64,000 nucleotides of DNA from Betaproteobacteria bacterium (GTDB lineage Bacteria > Pseudomonadota > Gammaproteobacteria > Burkholderiales > Ga0077523): contig WGLR01000019.1 in assembly GCA_016125475.1 (NCBI GenBank), positions 184,746-248,745 on the forward strand, written 5' to 3'. The translations under genes were made by a program, and so were the position numbers. Below the pieces are notes generated by a model, which saw only the letters and a program-made list of their open reading frames with translations, was not told the DNA's origin and searched no databases. Of this stretch, positions 1-9,517 are shown piece after piece. The first letter of the stretch is position 1, and each line of letters starts with the position of its first letter.

Positions 1-1
1 G

Positions 2-463
2 GTGCCCGAGCAGCACCTCGCGGCCATTCGCCGTGCACTCGCCGCGGGGTCCGTGCCCGTGGAAGCCGTACCTTCCGGAGACACCGGTCCGGGCAGTGCC
101 GGCGAACTCACGTTCATCGACAACGCCGTGGACGTCGCGACCGGCACGATCCGGTTGCGGGCCCGCTTCGCGAATGCCGATCGCCGGCTCTGGCCCGGGC
201 AGTACACGAACGTGACGATGACGCTCGCCGAACAGGCGAACGCCGTGGTCGTGCCCGCGGAAGCCGTGCAGAACGGCCCGAAAGGCCAGTACGTCTACGT
301 GGTCCATCCCGACTCGACGGTCGAGATGCGCCCCGTGACCGTGGATCGCACGGAGGGTGAGGAGTCCGTCATCGCGTCGGGCCTGAAGGACGGCGAGACC
401 GTGGTGACGAACGGGCAACTGCGCCTCACGCCCGGCGCGAAGGTCGCCGTGAAATCGTCCTGA
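2..463 (+). CDS. RND efflux periplasmic adaptor subunit, C-terminal part
   Basis: This is the C-terminal 153 residues of a membrane-fusion (HlyD/AcrA/MdtA-type) adaptor. The frame is open at the left window edge, so the gene starts outside. The visible part holds the beta-barrel domain (phrases such as DVATGTIRLRARFAN and LWPGQYTNV) followed by the membrane-proximal domain ending GAKVAVKSS. These proteins sit in the periplasm and join an inner-membrane RND pump to an outer-membrane channel. The permease gene begins 16 bp downstream, which fits one operon. Substrate cannot be read from the sequence. Confidence 0.9.
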   Translation: MPEQHLAAIRRALAAGSVPVEAVPSGDTGPGSAGELTFIDNAVDVATGTIRLRARFANADRRLWPGQYTNVTMTLAEQANAVVVPAEAVQNGPKGQYVYVVHPDSTVEMRPVTVDRTEGEESVIASGLKDGETVVTNGQLRLTPGAKVAVKSS

Positions 464-479
464 CCGCGGACGCGACCCG

Positions 480-3400
480 ATGAATCTCTCCCGGATCTTC
501 GTCCACAGGCCCGTCATGACGCTGCTCGTCATGATCGGCATCCTCACGTTCGGCGTGATCGCATACCGCCAGCTGCCCGTGGCCGAGCTGCCCAACGTCG
601 ATTTTCCGACGATCCAGGTGAGCGCAGGCCTGCCCGGCGCGAGCCCGGAAACCATGGCGTCGGCCGTGGCGACACCGCTCGAACGCGAGTTCTCGGCCAT
701 CGCCGGCCTGGATCAGATGACCTCGACGAGCGCGAAGGGCACGACGCAGATCACGCTGCTCTTCTCGCTCGACCGGGCGATCGACGCGGCGGCGCAGGAC
801 GTCCAGACCGCGATCGCGCGCGCCACGCGCGACCTGCCGCCCGACATGCCCACGCCGCCCACCTACCGGAAGATCAACCCGGCGGACCGGCCCATCTTCT
901 ACGTCTCGCTGTCGTCGGACGTCTTTCCCATGTCCCGCGTGAACGAATACGCCGAGACGCTCATGGCCCAGAGGATGTCGACGATCCTCGGCGTCGCACA
1001 GGTCGACGTGTACGGATCGCAGAAGTACGCGGTGCGCGTGCAGGTCGACCCCGAGGCCATGGCGGCGCGCGGGATCGGGATCGACGAGGTCGAGCAGGCG
1101 ATCGCGCAGCACAACGTGAACCTGCCCACGGGCACGCTCGACGGGACGCACCGGGCCACGTCGGTCGAATCGACCGGCCAGCTCACGAATGCCGCAGGCT
1201 TCCGGAACGTGATCGTGTCCTACCGCAACGGTGCGCCGGTGCGCATCCGCGACATCGGCACGGCCATCGACAGCGTGCAGGACAACAAGCAGGCCGCCTG
1301 GTACAACGACAAGCGCGGCATTCTCGTCGCGGTCCGCCGTCAGCCGGGGGCAAACACCGTGGAAGTCGTGAACCGCCTGCGGGACCTGCTGCCCGTCTTT
1401 CGCGAGCAGATTCCCCCGGGCGTTCACGTCGAGGTGGTCTACGACCGTTCGCAGTCCATCCGCGAGGCCGTCCACGACGTGCAGTTCACGCTGCTGCTCG
1501 CGCTCGCGCTGGTCGTGCTCGTGATCTTCCTGTTCCTGCGCAACCTGTCCGCGACGCTGATCCCCAATCTCGCGCTGCCCATCAGCATCGTCGGCACGTT
1601 CTCCGTCATGTACGTGATGGGGTTCACGCTGAACAACCTCTCGCTCATGGCGCTCACGCTCTGCGTGGGCTTCGTCGTCGACGACGCGATCGTGATGCTC
1701 GAGAACATCACGCGGCACCTGGAGATGGGCAAGTCGCGCCTGCAGGCGACCCTGGAGGGCTCGCGCGAGATCTCCTTCACCATCGTCTCCATGACCGTCT
1801 CGCTCGCGGCGGTCTTCATCCCCGTCCTGTTCATGCGCGGCGTGCTCGGCGGCCTGCTGCACGAATTTGCGGTCACGATCATCGCGGCGATCCTCGTGTC
1901 CGGCTTCGTGTCGCTCACGCTCACGCCGATGCTGTGCGGGCGGATGCTGCGCCCGTCCGCGTCCGTGCGGCACGGGCGCCTCTATCACGCGCTCGAGAAG
2001 GTCTTCGACGGCATGCGCGCGGGCTACGACTGGTCGCTGCGCGGCACGCTCGCCTTCCCGAAGACCTGCCTCGCGGCGTTCGTCGGCCTCACGGTGCTGG
2101 CGGGCTACCTGCTCGCGACGATGCCGAAGGGCTTCCTGCCGAGCGAGGACGTCGGGCAGCTCTTCGCGTTCACCGAAGCCGCGCAGGACATCTCGTTCGA
2201 CGCCATGTACAAGCTCCACCAGGAGGCCGCCGCCCTCGTGCGCACGGATCCTGCCGTCGACGCGACCATGGCGTTCATGGGCGTCGGCGGCTCGAGCCAG
2301 TCGCTGAACCTCGGCCGCATCCTGATCCGGCTGAAGCCGCGCGACGAGCGGCCAGGCGCGGACGAGGTCATGAAGCGGCTCAGGCCGAAGCTCCAGTCGA
2401 TCCCGGGCATCAAGGTCTACCTTCAGAACCTGCCCTCGATCCGCCTGAGCGGTCACCTCACGAAGAGCCAGTACGAGTTCACGCTGCAGGACGCCGACAC
2501 GGACGAGCTCTACAAGTGGACGCCCGTGATCGAGGAGCGCATGCGCGGCCTGCCGGGCTTCCAGGACGTGACGACGGACCTGCAGATCAGGAACCCGCAG
2601 GTGCTGCTGGACATCGACCGCGACAAGTCGGCCTCCCTGGGCGTGACGCCCGGGCAGATCGAGAACGCGCTCTACAGCGCGTACGGGTCCCGCCAGGCCT
2701 CGACGATCTTCACGCCGGCCAACCAGTACTGGGTCATCCTGGAACTGCTCCCCCGATTCCAGCTCGACCCCGCCGCCCTCTCCCTGCTCCACGTGCGAAG
2801 CTCGACCGGTGCGCTCGTCCCGCTCTCCGCGCTCGGCACGATGAAGCCGACGGTCGGCCCGCTCGTGATCAGCCACCTCGGGCAGCTGCCGTCCGTGACG
2901 GTGTCGTTCAACCTCGCCCCCGGCATGGCCCTGAGCCAGGGCGTCGCGGCCGTCCGGGAGCTCATGTCCGACCTGCGCGCGCCCCCCACCCTCAACGCGA
3001 CGTTCCAGGGATCCGCCCAGGCGTTCGAGAGTTCGCTCCGGGGCATGGGACTGCTGCTGCTCATCGCCGTGTTCGTGATCTACCTGGTCCTCGGGATCCT
3101 GTACGAGAGCTTCGTGCACCCGCTCACGATCCTGTCGGGCCTTCCTGCCGCGGGCCTCGGGGCACTCGTGTCGCTGAAGCTGTTCGGGCTGGATCTGGAC
3201 ATGTTCGGATTCGTGGGGCTCGTGATGCTGATCGGCATCGTCAAGAAGAACGCGATCATGATGATCGACTTCGCGATCGAGGCACGCCGCCGCGCGGGCA
3301 GGAGCGCGCGCGACGCGATTCACGAGGCAGCGCTGGTGCGTTTCCGTCCCATCATGATGACGACCATGGCGGCCCTGATGGGCACCCTGCCGATCGCGCT

Positions 3401-3584
3401 GGGCATCGGCGCGGGCGCCGAGTCGAGGCAGCCGCTCGGCATCGCCGTGGTCGGGGGTCTCCTCGTCTCGCAGGTGCTCACGCTGTACATCACGCCGGTC
3501 GTCTACATCTCCCTCGAGAAGCTCCAGGAATGGGTGGGCGGAGCGCCCGCGGGTACACGCGCGCGACCGACGGAAACAGCCTGA
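480..3584 (+). CDS. RND efflux permease, HAE1 family (MdtB/MdtC-like)
   Basis: A 1034-residue inner-membrane proton antiporter of full family length. The first transmembrane helix follows the typical start NLSRIFVHRPVMTLL, a large periplasmic domain follows, and helices cluster near residues 335-540 and 850-1010. The paired aspartates of the proton relay are visible at about residues 401-402 in VVDDAIVMLENI. The second half repeats the same fold, as in all HAE1 pumps. It presumably pairs with the adaptor directly upstream. No outer-membrane channel gene follows; the next gene is a peroxiredoxin after a 281-bp gap. Confidence 0.93.
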   Translation: MNLSRIFVHRPVMTLLVMIGILTFGVIAYRQLPVAELPNVDFPTIQVSAGLPGASPETMASAVATPLEREFSAIAGLDQMTSTSAKGTTQITLLFSLDRAIDAAAQDVQTAIARATRDLPPDMPTPPTYRKINPADRPIFYVSLSSDVFPMSRVNEYAETLMAQRMSTILGVAQVDVYGSQKYAVRVQVDPEAMAARGIGIDEVEQAIAQHNVNLPTGTLDGTHRATSVESTGQLTNAAGFRNVIVSYRNGAPVRIRDIGTAIDSVQDNKQAAWYNDKRGILVAVRRQPGANTVEVVNRLRDLLPVFREQIPPGVHVEVVYDRSQSIREAVHDVQFTLLLALALVVLVIFLFLRNLSATLIPNLALPISIVGTFSVMYVMGFTLNNLSLMALTLCVGFVVDDAIVMLENITRHLEMGKSRLQATLEGSREISFTIVSMTVSLAAVFIPVLFMRGVLGGLLHEFAVTIIAAILVSGFVSLTLTPMLCGRMLRPSASVRHGRLYHALEKVFDGMRAGYDWSLRGTLAFPKTCLAAFVGLTVLAGYLLATMPKGFLPSEDVGQLFAFTEAAQDISFDAMYKLHQEAAALVRTDPAVDATMAFMGVGGSSQSLNLGRILIRLKPRDERPGADEVMKRLRPKLQSIPGIKVYLQNLPSIRLSGHLTKSQYEFTLQDADTDELYKWTPVIEERMRGLPGFQDVTTDLQIRNPQVLLDIDRDKSASLGVTPGQIENALYSAYGSRQASTIFTPANQYWVILELLPRFQLDPAALSLLHVRSSTGALVPLSALGTMKPTVGPLVISHLGQLPSVTVSFNLAPGMALSQGVAAVRELMSDLRAPPTLNATFQGSAQAFESSLRGMGLLLLIAVFVIYLVLGILYESFVHPLTILSGLPAAGLGALVSLKLFGLDLDMFGFVGLVMLIGIVKKNAIMMIDFAIEARRRAGRSARDAIHEAALVRFRPIMMTTMAALMGTLPIALGIGAGAESRQPLGIAVVGGLLVSQVLTLYITPVVYISLEKLQEWVGGAPAGTRARPTETA

Positions 3585-3865
3585 GACGACCGCCCGGCGT
3601 GCGACGGGGCGGAACCCCCACCCCTCCCGGAACTCGAACGGTGGGATGGCCCACCTATGTCCCCGATCGGAAACGTCATATCATCGTCGGCAAGGCGCCA
3701 TCCGGATCGCAGTCCACCCAGAGCGCCGGGCCGGATTGCACATGCCGTCAGGGGTACGGCCCCCCGTCGCAGCCCCGCGCCCCGGGGTGCGGCACGACAC
3801 GACACGACCGCCGTCACCGTCCGGTGATGGCGTCTGGACCCCGATCTGAACGAGAGGAGCAACAA

Positions 3866-4525
3866 ATGTCACTTCGCATCAACGACGAAGCGCCGGACTT
3901 CACGGCCGAGACCACCGAGGGGAAGATCAGTTTTCACGACTGGATCGGAGACGGCTGGGCGATCCTCTTCTCCCATCCCAAGGACTTCACCCCGGTGTGC
4001 ACGACCGAACTCGGTTACATGGCCAAGCTGAAGCCCGAGTTCGACAGGCGCAACTGCAAGATCATCGGCCTGAGCGTGGACCCGGTCGACAACCACAGCA
4101 AGTGGGCCGCCGACATCGAGGAGACGCAGGGTCACAAGGTCAACTATCCGATGATCGGCGATCCCGAACTCAAGGTCGCGAAGCTCTACGACATGCTCCC
4201 CGCCGATGCGGGCACCACCTCCGAGGGCCGCACGGCGGCGACCAACGCGACGGTGCGGACCGTGTTCGTGATCGGACCGGACAAGCGCATCAAGCTCATG
4301 CTCGTCTACCCGATGAGCACGGGCCGCAATTTCGACGAGGTGCTGCGCGTGCTCGATTCCATCCAGCTCACGGCCAGACACCAGGTCGCCACGCCCGTCA
4401 ACTGGAAGAACGGGGACGACGTCATCATCCCGCCGACGGTCTCCGACGAACAGGCGAAGCAGAAGTTTCCGGGTGGCTGGAAGACGATCAAGCCCTACCT
4501 CAGGGTCACGCCGCAACCCAAGTGA
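3866..4525 (+). CDS. 1-Cys peroxiredoxin (Prdx6 type)
   Basis: A 219-residue cytoplasmic thiol peroxidase. The peroxidatic cysteine is Cys45 in the motif PVCTTE, and the long C-terminal dimerisation arm (after about residue 160) is typical of the Prdx6/AhpC-2 group that reduces hydrogen peroxide and organic hydroperoxides with one catalytic cysteine. The ATG at 3866 is preceded by GAGAGGAGC, a good ribosome binding site. The next gene is a persulfide dioxygenase-rhodanese, so the pair may serve sulfide and peroxide stress together; that link is inference. Confidence 0.95.
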   Translation: MSLRINDEAPDFTAETTEGKISFHDWIGDGWAILFSHPKDFTPVCTTELGYMAKLKPEFDRRNCKIIGLSVDPVDNHSKWAADIEETQGHKVNYPMIGDPELKVAKLYDMLPADAGTTSEGRTAATNATVRTVFVIGPDKRIKLMLVYPMSTGRNFDEVLRVLDSIQLTARHQVATPVNWKNGDDVIIPPTVSDEQAKQKFPGGWKTIKPYLRVTPQPK

Positions 4526-4535
4526 GGTCCGGTAC

Positions 4536-4568
4536 GGCCCGCCCGGTGTGCGACACGACCGGGCGGCC
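4536..4568 (+). terminator. Terminator-like hairpin after the peroxiredoxin gene
   Basis: An 11-bp GC-rich stem (GGCC-CGCCCGGT pairing with ACCGGGCGGCC, one bulged C) lies 10 bp after the stop codon. No T tract follows, so it may be a weak or Rho-assisted terminator, or only a 3' end stabiliser. Confidence 0.4.
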
Positions 4569-4643
4569 CGCACCTCCGGGCACCGACGGATGATGAACGC
4601 CTGACCGTGATTTCCGCTCCTTCCCTCGCGCAGCGCTGAGCCC

Positions 4644-5714
4644 ATGCTGATCTTCCGACAGCTCTTCGACCCCCAGTCCTCCACCTACACGTATCTCCTG
4701 GGGGACGACCGCTCGCGCGAGGCCGTGCTGATCGATCCGGTCTTCGAGCAGGCGCGGCGCGACGCCGCCCTCCTGAACGAGCTGGGCCTGAAGCTCGTGG
4801 CCTCCGTCGAGACCCACGTGCATGCGGACCACGTCACGAGCGCCTGGCTGCTGAAGCGCCAGTTCGGCAGCGCGATCACGCTCGGCCGTGCGTCGAGAGC
4901 CGAGGGCGCGGACCGCTACCTCGATCACGGGGACACCGTGCGATTCGGAAGCCGCTTCCTCACCGCGCGTGCCACGCCCGGGCACACCGACGGGTGCATG
5001 ACCTACGTGCTCGACGACGAGTCGATGGCGTTCACGGGCGACTGCCTCCTCATCCGGGGAAGCGGCCGCACGGATTTCCAGCAGGGAGATCCGCGCGTCA
5101 TGTACCGCTCGGTCCACACCCAGCTCTTCACGCTGCCGGAACGGTGTCTCCTCTACCCCGCGCACGATTACCGCGGCCTGACGGTCACGAGCGTCGCCGA
5201 GGAACGCCGCTTCAATCCCCGCCTCGGAGGCGAGATAGGAGAGGACGACTTCGCGGGCTACATGACCAACCTGAACCTGCCTCACCCGAAGCAGATCGAC
5301 GTGGCGGTGCCGGCCAACCTGCGATGCGGGCGCAAGGACGGCGCCGTGGACGCGCTGGACGCTCAGGACTGGGCCCAGCTGACCTACACGTTCGCGGGCA
5401 TCTGGGAACTCGCGCCGCAGGCATTCGAGGACGTGGCCGCCCGCGTGCAGCTCGTCGACGTGCGCGAGCCCGCGGAATACTCCGGGCCGCTCGGACACAT
5501 CCGCGGCGCCCGTCTCATCCCCCTGGGCGAACTGGTCGGCCGCAGCCGGGAACTCGCGCAGGACCGCCCGATCGTGACCGTGTGCCGGTCCGGTGCACGG
5601 TCCGCCCAGGCGGTCGTCATCCTGCAGAAGTCCGGCTATCGGGAGGTCGCGAACCTGTCCGGAGGGATGCTTCGCTGGCGCGCGAGCGGCTACCCCGTCG
5701 AAGGCGGTGAGTAG
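4644..5714 (+). CDS. Persulfide dioxygenase-rhodanese fusion (ETHE1-like metallo-beta-lactamase fold)
   Basis: A 356-residue two-domain protein. Residues 1 to about 230 form an ETHE1-type metallo-beta-lactamase domain with the iron-binding motif HVHADH at 58-63 and GRTDF near 155, which in this family oxidises glutathione persulfide to sulfite. Residues about 260-354 form a rhodanese domain with active-site loop CRSGARS (Cys314), a sulfurtransferase. Such fusions are known in Burkholderia-type bacteria and let product and substrate pass between the two reactions in sulfide detoxification. The start at 4644 is chosen for the conserved beginning MLIFRQLFD. Confidence 0.93.
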   Translation: MLIFRQLFDPQSSTYTYLLGDDRSREAVLIDPVFEQARRDAALLNELGLKLVASVETHVHADHVTSAWLLKRQFGSAITLGRASRAEGADRYLDHGDTVRFGSRFLTARATPGHTDGCMTYVLDDESMAFTGDCLLIRGSGRTDFQQGDPRVMYRSVHTQLFTLPERCLLYPAHDYRGLTVTSVAEERRFNPRLGGEIGEDDFAGYMTNLNLPHPKQIDVAVPANLRCGRKDGAVDALDAQDWAQLTYTFAGIWELAPQAFEDVAARVQLVDVREPAEYSGPLGHIRGARLIPLGELVGRSRELAQDRPIVTVCRSGARSAQAVVILQKSGYREVANLSGGMLRWRASGYPVEGGE

Positions 5715-5833
5715 CAGGCCGACAGCCCTGTGCACCGTGTCCCGCAGGACGTGCGCACGCGCGTTCACGTCTCGCGCGCGATGAATCGCGGTATATTCGG
5801 TTCCTGAATACTGGGTACCGACGCGCGATTCCT

Positions 5834-7927
5834 TTGCTGCAGCCACTCACGACCAGCACGATCCGGGTCTTCGTGCTCGAAGACAATCCCGGTGATCTTC
5901 ATCTCCTGCGTGCGATGCTCTCGGACGTCGATCCCGACGACTACTCCGTCACGGCGGCGGACTGTCTCGCGGATGCGCTCGATCTCCTCCCCGACGGGCA
6001 GTTCGACCTGATTCTCTCCGACCTGAATGTCCCCGACAGCCGGGGGCTCGACACCTTCCGGGCGCTCCACGACCGGGCACCCGGGGTTCCGGTGATTCTG
6101 ATCACGGGCCTCCACGACGAGTCGAGCGCCCTCGAAGCCGTGGCGCTCGGCGCCCAAGACTATCTCGTCAAGGACGGTCTGTCGACTGACGCGCTCGTGC
6201 GAGCGATCCGTTACGCCATCGGGCGCAATCACGCCGAGCAGGAACGTCGCCAGCTCGTCGCGATCCTCGAAGCGACGACCGACGTCGTCTGGACCGCGAG
6301 CCCATCGGGCAGGCTCCGGTTTCTGAACGGCGCCGGCAGGCGCCTCTTCGGAATCGATGCCCAGGAAGACGTCTCGCGGGTACGGCTCGAGGACTACTAC
6401 CCATCCTGGACCGCCACGCTCATGCAGGAGGAAGCCATCCCGTCGGCCATCCGCGACGGGATCTGGCTCGGCGAGACCGCAGTTCTCGCCCGGGGCGAGG
6501 CGGAGTGTCCGATGTCCCAGATGGTGATCGCCCACCGCAGTCCGGCCGGGGGGCTGCTCTACCTGTCGGGGATCGCGCGCGACATCAGCGAGCGCAAGCG
6601 GACCGAGGCTCACCTCGCACACCTCGCGCACTACGATCCCGTCACGGGGCTGCCGAACCGCGACCTGTTCCGCGACCGCCTGAATCTGGCCATGCACCGC
6701 GCGACACGCCACGGCACCCTGCTCGCGGTCCTGTTCATCGACCTCGACAACTTCAAGGACATCAACGACAGCCTCGGACATTCCGCCGGCGACGATCTCC
6801 TGCGGCAGGTCGGCATGCGACTGGGGGAATGCCTCCGCTCGGAGGACACCGTTGCCCGCCTCGGGGGCGACGAGTTCACGGTGCTGATCGAGGACCTCGA
6901 GAGTTTCGAGCGCCTGCAGGTCGTGCTCGACAAGCTCCTCACGGAGCTCTCGCGCAGCCTGAAGGTCGCCGACACCGAAGTCTTCGTGACCGCGAGCATC
7001 GGCGCGACGCTCTATCCGATCGGCGACGCCGATGCGGACACTCTGCTCAAGCAGGCGGATGCGGCGATGTACCAGGCGAAGTCGAGCGGTCGCAACAACT
7101 ACCAGTTCTATTCGCACGAACTCCAGTTGCGGATCGAACATCGGCTCATGCTCGCGACGGACCTGCGCCGTGCGATCGGACGCGGGGAGTTCCACCTGGA
7201 ATATCAGCCGCAGGTCGACGTGCGCACCGGACAGGTGCGATGCGTGGAAGCGTTGCTGCGCTGGAATCATCCGCGAGAAGGCATGATCTCGCCCAGCATC
7301 TTCATCCCGATCGCCGAGGAAACCGGCCAGATCGCGAGCATCGGGGAATGGGTGCTGCAGGAAGCATGCAGTCAGTGCCGGGAATGGCGCGCGGCCGGCA
7401 TTCCCCACGCACGCGTCGCGGTGAACATTTCCGCCCGCCAGTTCCGTCTCACGAACCTGGCAGAGACGATCCGCGCGGCGCTAGACACGTCGGGACTGCC
7501 GGCGGATGCACTCGAACTCGAGATCACCGAGGGTCTGATGATGGAGAACATCGCCGCAAGTCGCGCGGTACTCCGGGAACTGCAGGCGATGGGCGTCGAG
7601 TTCGCCGTCGACGATTTCGGTACGGGATACTCCTCACTCGCCTATCTCAAGGATCTTCCGCTTTCGCACCTGAAGATCGACCGGTCCTTCGTGCGCGATC
7701 TGCCAGGCGACGCGAACTCGGTCGCGATCGCGCGCTCGATCCTCGCAATGTCCCATCACCTCGGCCTCTCCGTGATAGCGGAAGGCGTGGAAAGACAGGC
7801 GCAGTTCCGGTTCCTGCTGGCGGAGCGGTGCGACGCCGTGCAGGGATTTCTGCTTGCCGCCCCGCTCCGTGCCGCGGAGGCCGAGGCCCTGCTCAGGAAC
7901 GGCGTCCGCCTTCCCGACGCCGACTGA
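5834..7927 (+). CDS. Response regulator with PAS, GGDEF and EAL domains (cyclic-di-GMP turnover)
   Basis: A 697-residue cytoplasmic signalling protein. A receiver domain (about 10-125) has the phosphoacceptor Asp63 in LSDLNVPD. A PAS-like sensor (about 140-255) follows, then a GGDEF domain with an intact GGDEF at 343-347 and an upstream RSED product-inhibition site. The EAL domain (about 440-690) has EAL at 472-474, and DDFGTGYSSL is intact, so both cyclase and phosphodiesterase activity are possible. No ATG fits before the receiver domain; TTG at 5834 is the best start seen, without a strong ribosome binding site. No kinase gene is adjacent. Confidence 0.9.
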   Translation: MLQPLTTSTIRVFVLEDNPGDLHLLRAMLSDVDPDDYSVTAADCLADALDLLPDGQFDLILSDLNVPDSRGLDTFRALHDRAPGVPVILITGLHDESSALEAVALGAQDYLVKDGLSTDALVRAIRYAIGRNHAEQERRQLVAILEATTDVVWTASPSGRLRFLNGAGRRLFGIDAQEDVSRVRLEDYYPSWTATLMQEEAIPSAIRDGIWLGETAVLARGEAECPMSQMVIAHRSPAGGLLYLSGIARDISERKRTEAHLAHLAHYDPVTGLPNRDLFRDRLNLAMHRATRHGTLLAVLFIDLDNFKDINDSLGHSAGDDLLRQVGMRLGECLRSEDTVARLGGDEFTVLIEDLESFERLQVVLDKLLTELSRSLKVADTEVFVTASIGATLYPIGDADADTLLKQADAAMYQAKSSGRNNYQFYSHELQLRIEHRLMLATDLRRAIGRGEFHLEYQPQVDVRTGQVRCVEALLRWNHPREGMISPSIFIPIAEETGQIASIGEWVLQEACSQCREWRAAGIPHARVAVNISARQFRLTNLAETIRAALDTSGLPADALELEITEGLMMENIAASRAVLRELQAMGVEFAVDDFGTGYSSLAYLKDLPLSHLKIDRSFVRDLPGDANSVAIARSILAMSHHLGLSVIAEGVERQAQFRFLLAERCDAVQGFLLAAPLRAAEAEALLRNGVRLPDAD

Positions 7928-7954
7928 CCGGAAACGCGGCCGGCGAACGATCCT

Positions 7955-8443
7955 TCAACGGGGCGTGCGGTTCGTTGCGTGCCGGGACCCCGTCTGCGCA
8001 CCTCGCAGCCACAGGCGGCGAACCAGCAGGACGGTCAACCCGGGCAGGATCAGCCACTGAAGGAGCGGCGTGACGCCGATGCCGGCAACCCGGGGCATCA
8101 GCGGCGAGTAGCCCCACGCGTGGAGAAGGTAGACATTGCGGTACTCGCTGAAGAGCGTGTAACCGGTACCGAGGAGCGTCACCAGCCCCGCGCCGGCGAG
8201 CGGGCGGGTCAGCAGCCAGCACATGGACCGGAGGACGGCCCCGGCAGCCACGAACGTGCAGAGGGAAATGAGCGCGTCACCGATCGTGCAGTGCGCAACG
8301 TCGAAGGCGAGTTCGGGAATCGACCCTGTTCGCCACACCGTGTAGAGCGGAAGGTGCCCGATTTCCCACGGCAGATGGATGGCAAGGGATGCCAGGCACC
8401 ACATTCCGAGCAGCTTCCGGACGGGCGCATTCATCGCCGCCAT
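7955..8443 (-). CDS. Hypothetical membrane protein with about four helices
   Basis: 162 residues with hydrophobic stretches near 10-30, 50-75, 82-98 and 122-145 and a basic C-terminal tail. I do not recognise a functional family. Its 3' end faces the 3' end of the GGDEF/EAL gene across 27 bp. ATG codons at 8443 and 8434 are both usable starts. An inner-membrane location is inferred from hydrophobicity only. Confidence 0.65.
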   Translation of the reverse strand: MAAMNAPVRKLLGMWCLASLAIHLPWEIGHLPLYTVWRTGSIPELAFDVAHCTIGDALISLCTFVAAGAVLRSMCWLLTRPLAGAGLVTLLGTGYTLFSEYRNVYLLHAWGYSPLMPRVAGIGVTPLLQWLILPGLTVLLVRRLWLRGAQTGSRHATNRTPR

Positions 8444-8603
8444 GTCGAAGCAGGCACCGCATCGGCGGTGGACGCGGCCGCATCGACCGCGGACCGCTCC
8501 GGGTCACCGGCGATCCGGCATCCTGCCCTCCCCCTCCCGGAGAGGTCGAACGGCGGTTCCACGGCATCGCTCCACGGCGAGGGTCAGCGGGCCGAATAAC
8601 AGG

Positions 8604-8858
8604 TCAGTGCGTGCGGCGGGCAGGCGGCGCGCCGCGACCTTCGATGTGCCGGAAGGTGATCCGTCCCTTGCTCAGATCGTAGGGCGACATCTCGAGCGAC
8701 ACCTTGTCTCCCGCGATGATGCGGATGTGATGCTTGCGCATCTTGCCCGACGTGTAGGCGACCAGCTTGTGCCCGTTTTCCAGCGTGACCCGATACCGGG
8801 AATCCGGCAGCACCTCGGCCACCACGCCTTTCATCTCGATGAGTTCCTCTCTTGCCAT
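8604..8858 (-). CDS. infA: Translation initiation factor IF-1
   Basis: 84 residues with the S1/OB fold signature: [27 protein letters not shown] and the loop [13 protein letters not shown]-1 binds the ribosomal A site with IF-2 and IF-3 during initiation. The usual length is 72 residues; here about 12 extra residues ([11 protein letters not shown]) extend the C-terminus, as in the second infA paralogue of many beta-proteobacteria. The gene stands alone, away from the ribosomal protein operon that holds the canonical copy in this group. Confidence 0.95.
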   Translation of the reverse strand: MAREELIEMKGVVAEVLPDSRYRVTLENGHKLVAYTSGKMRKHHIRIIAGDKVSLEMSPYDLSKGRITFRHIEGRGAPPARRTH

Positions 8859-9453
8859 GTCATTTCTCCGCAGGTTGAAAATGTTCCCGAGGGAGGTCTG
8901 ATCGCGTCGCGCAAGCGCGTGAGTCGATCGGATCTCCCTCCAGCGTCCCGGCCCACCCGGAACGCACGTGATCGTCGGAATGCCGCCCCGCTCGCGCGTG
9001 AACCCACGCCGCGGGGGATGTCGTCGAAAAGGCGGGATGCCCGCCCGCCACCCGGAACCGGCCACTGACTGGCCATTGCCCGGAATCGATCGAAGCGCGT
9101 GACGGCCCTGAAGCCGCCGCGATGCCTGAAGTGACCTTATGGTTCCTGCGACAGGACGCCAGGCCCTGTTTCAGGATGGATGAGAAGTGGGCTGAAAGGT
9201 TCCGGCCGCCAGCCTGGGCCGCGACGAAGCCCGGAATCAATGAACCACTCTATCGTGCCACCTGCCACACGCGGATCCCGCATGCCCGGGAATGTGCCCC
9301 GGCACGCGATCGGGTCCGGTCGGCACGACGATCGGAAAACGTTCGCCCGAAAACGCCGCCACGTGCGGCCAGCGACACCGCAGTCGATCCACTGCCGTCC
9401 ATTGACCGGTCTGCAAGAAACGCCCACCCGTAAGATCCGACACGCAAGTATGC
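8859..9453. other. Non-coding stretch upstream of infA
   Basis: About 600 bases between infA and the next convincing gene. It should contain the infA promoter and leader on the minus strand, but I see no clear -35/-10 pair. Open frames here have shadow-like composition and no matching family. I see no RNA gene. Confidence 0.4.
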
Positions 9454-9504
9454 CCGGAAAAGCCTTTCCGGACAAGCCCGAAAGGCCCTCGCCGGCCTGC
9501 CGGC
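9454..9504 (-). terminator. Tandem hairpins downstream of the 9.5 kb membrane protein gene
   Basis: Two inverted repeats, CCGGAAA-AGCC-TTTCCGG (9454-9471) and GCCGGC-CT-GCCGGC (9491-9504), lie just after the stop codon at 9518. On the minus strand the order and spacing suit transcription termination, though no long T run follows. Confidence 0.4.
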
Positions 9505-9517
9505 CCTGTATGCAAAC

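Noticed and set aside
426-3323. Very long open frame on the minus strand opposite the RND permease gene
   Set aside because: It is rich in Arg, His, Asp and Glu with no family pattern, as expected for the shadow of a high-GC gene. The same applies to the long minus frames opposite 5834-7927, 36763-39809 and 43157-45484.
8859-9453. Several open frames of 80-185 codons upstream of infA
   Set aside because: All overlap each other on both strands, have Arg/Pro-rich shadow composition, and show no ribosome binding sites or recognised motifs.
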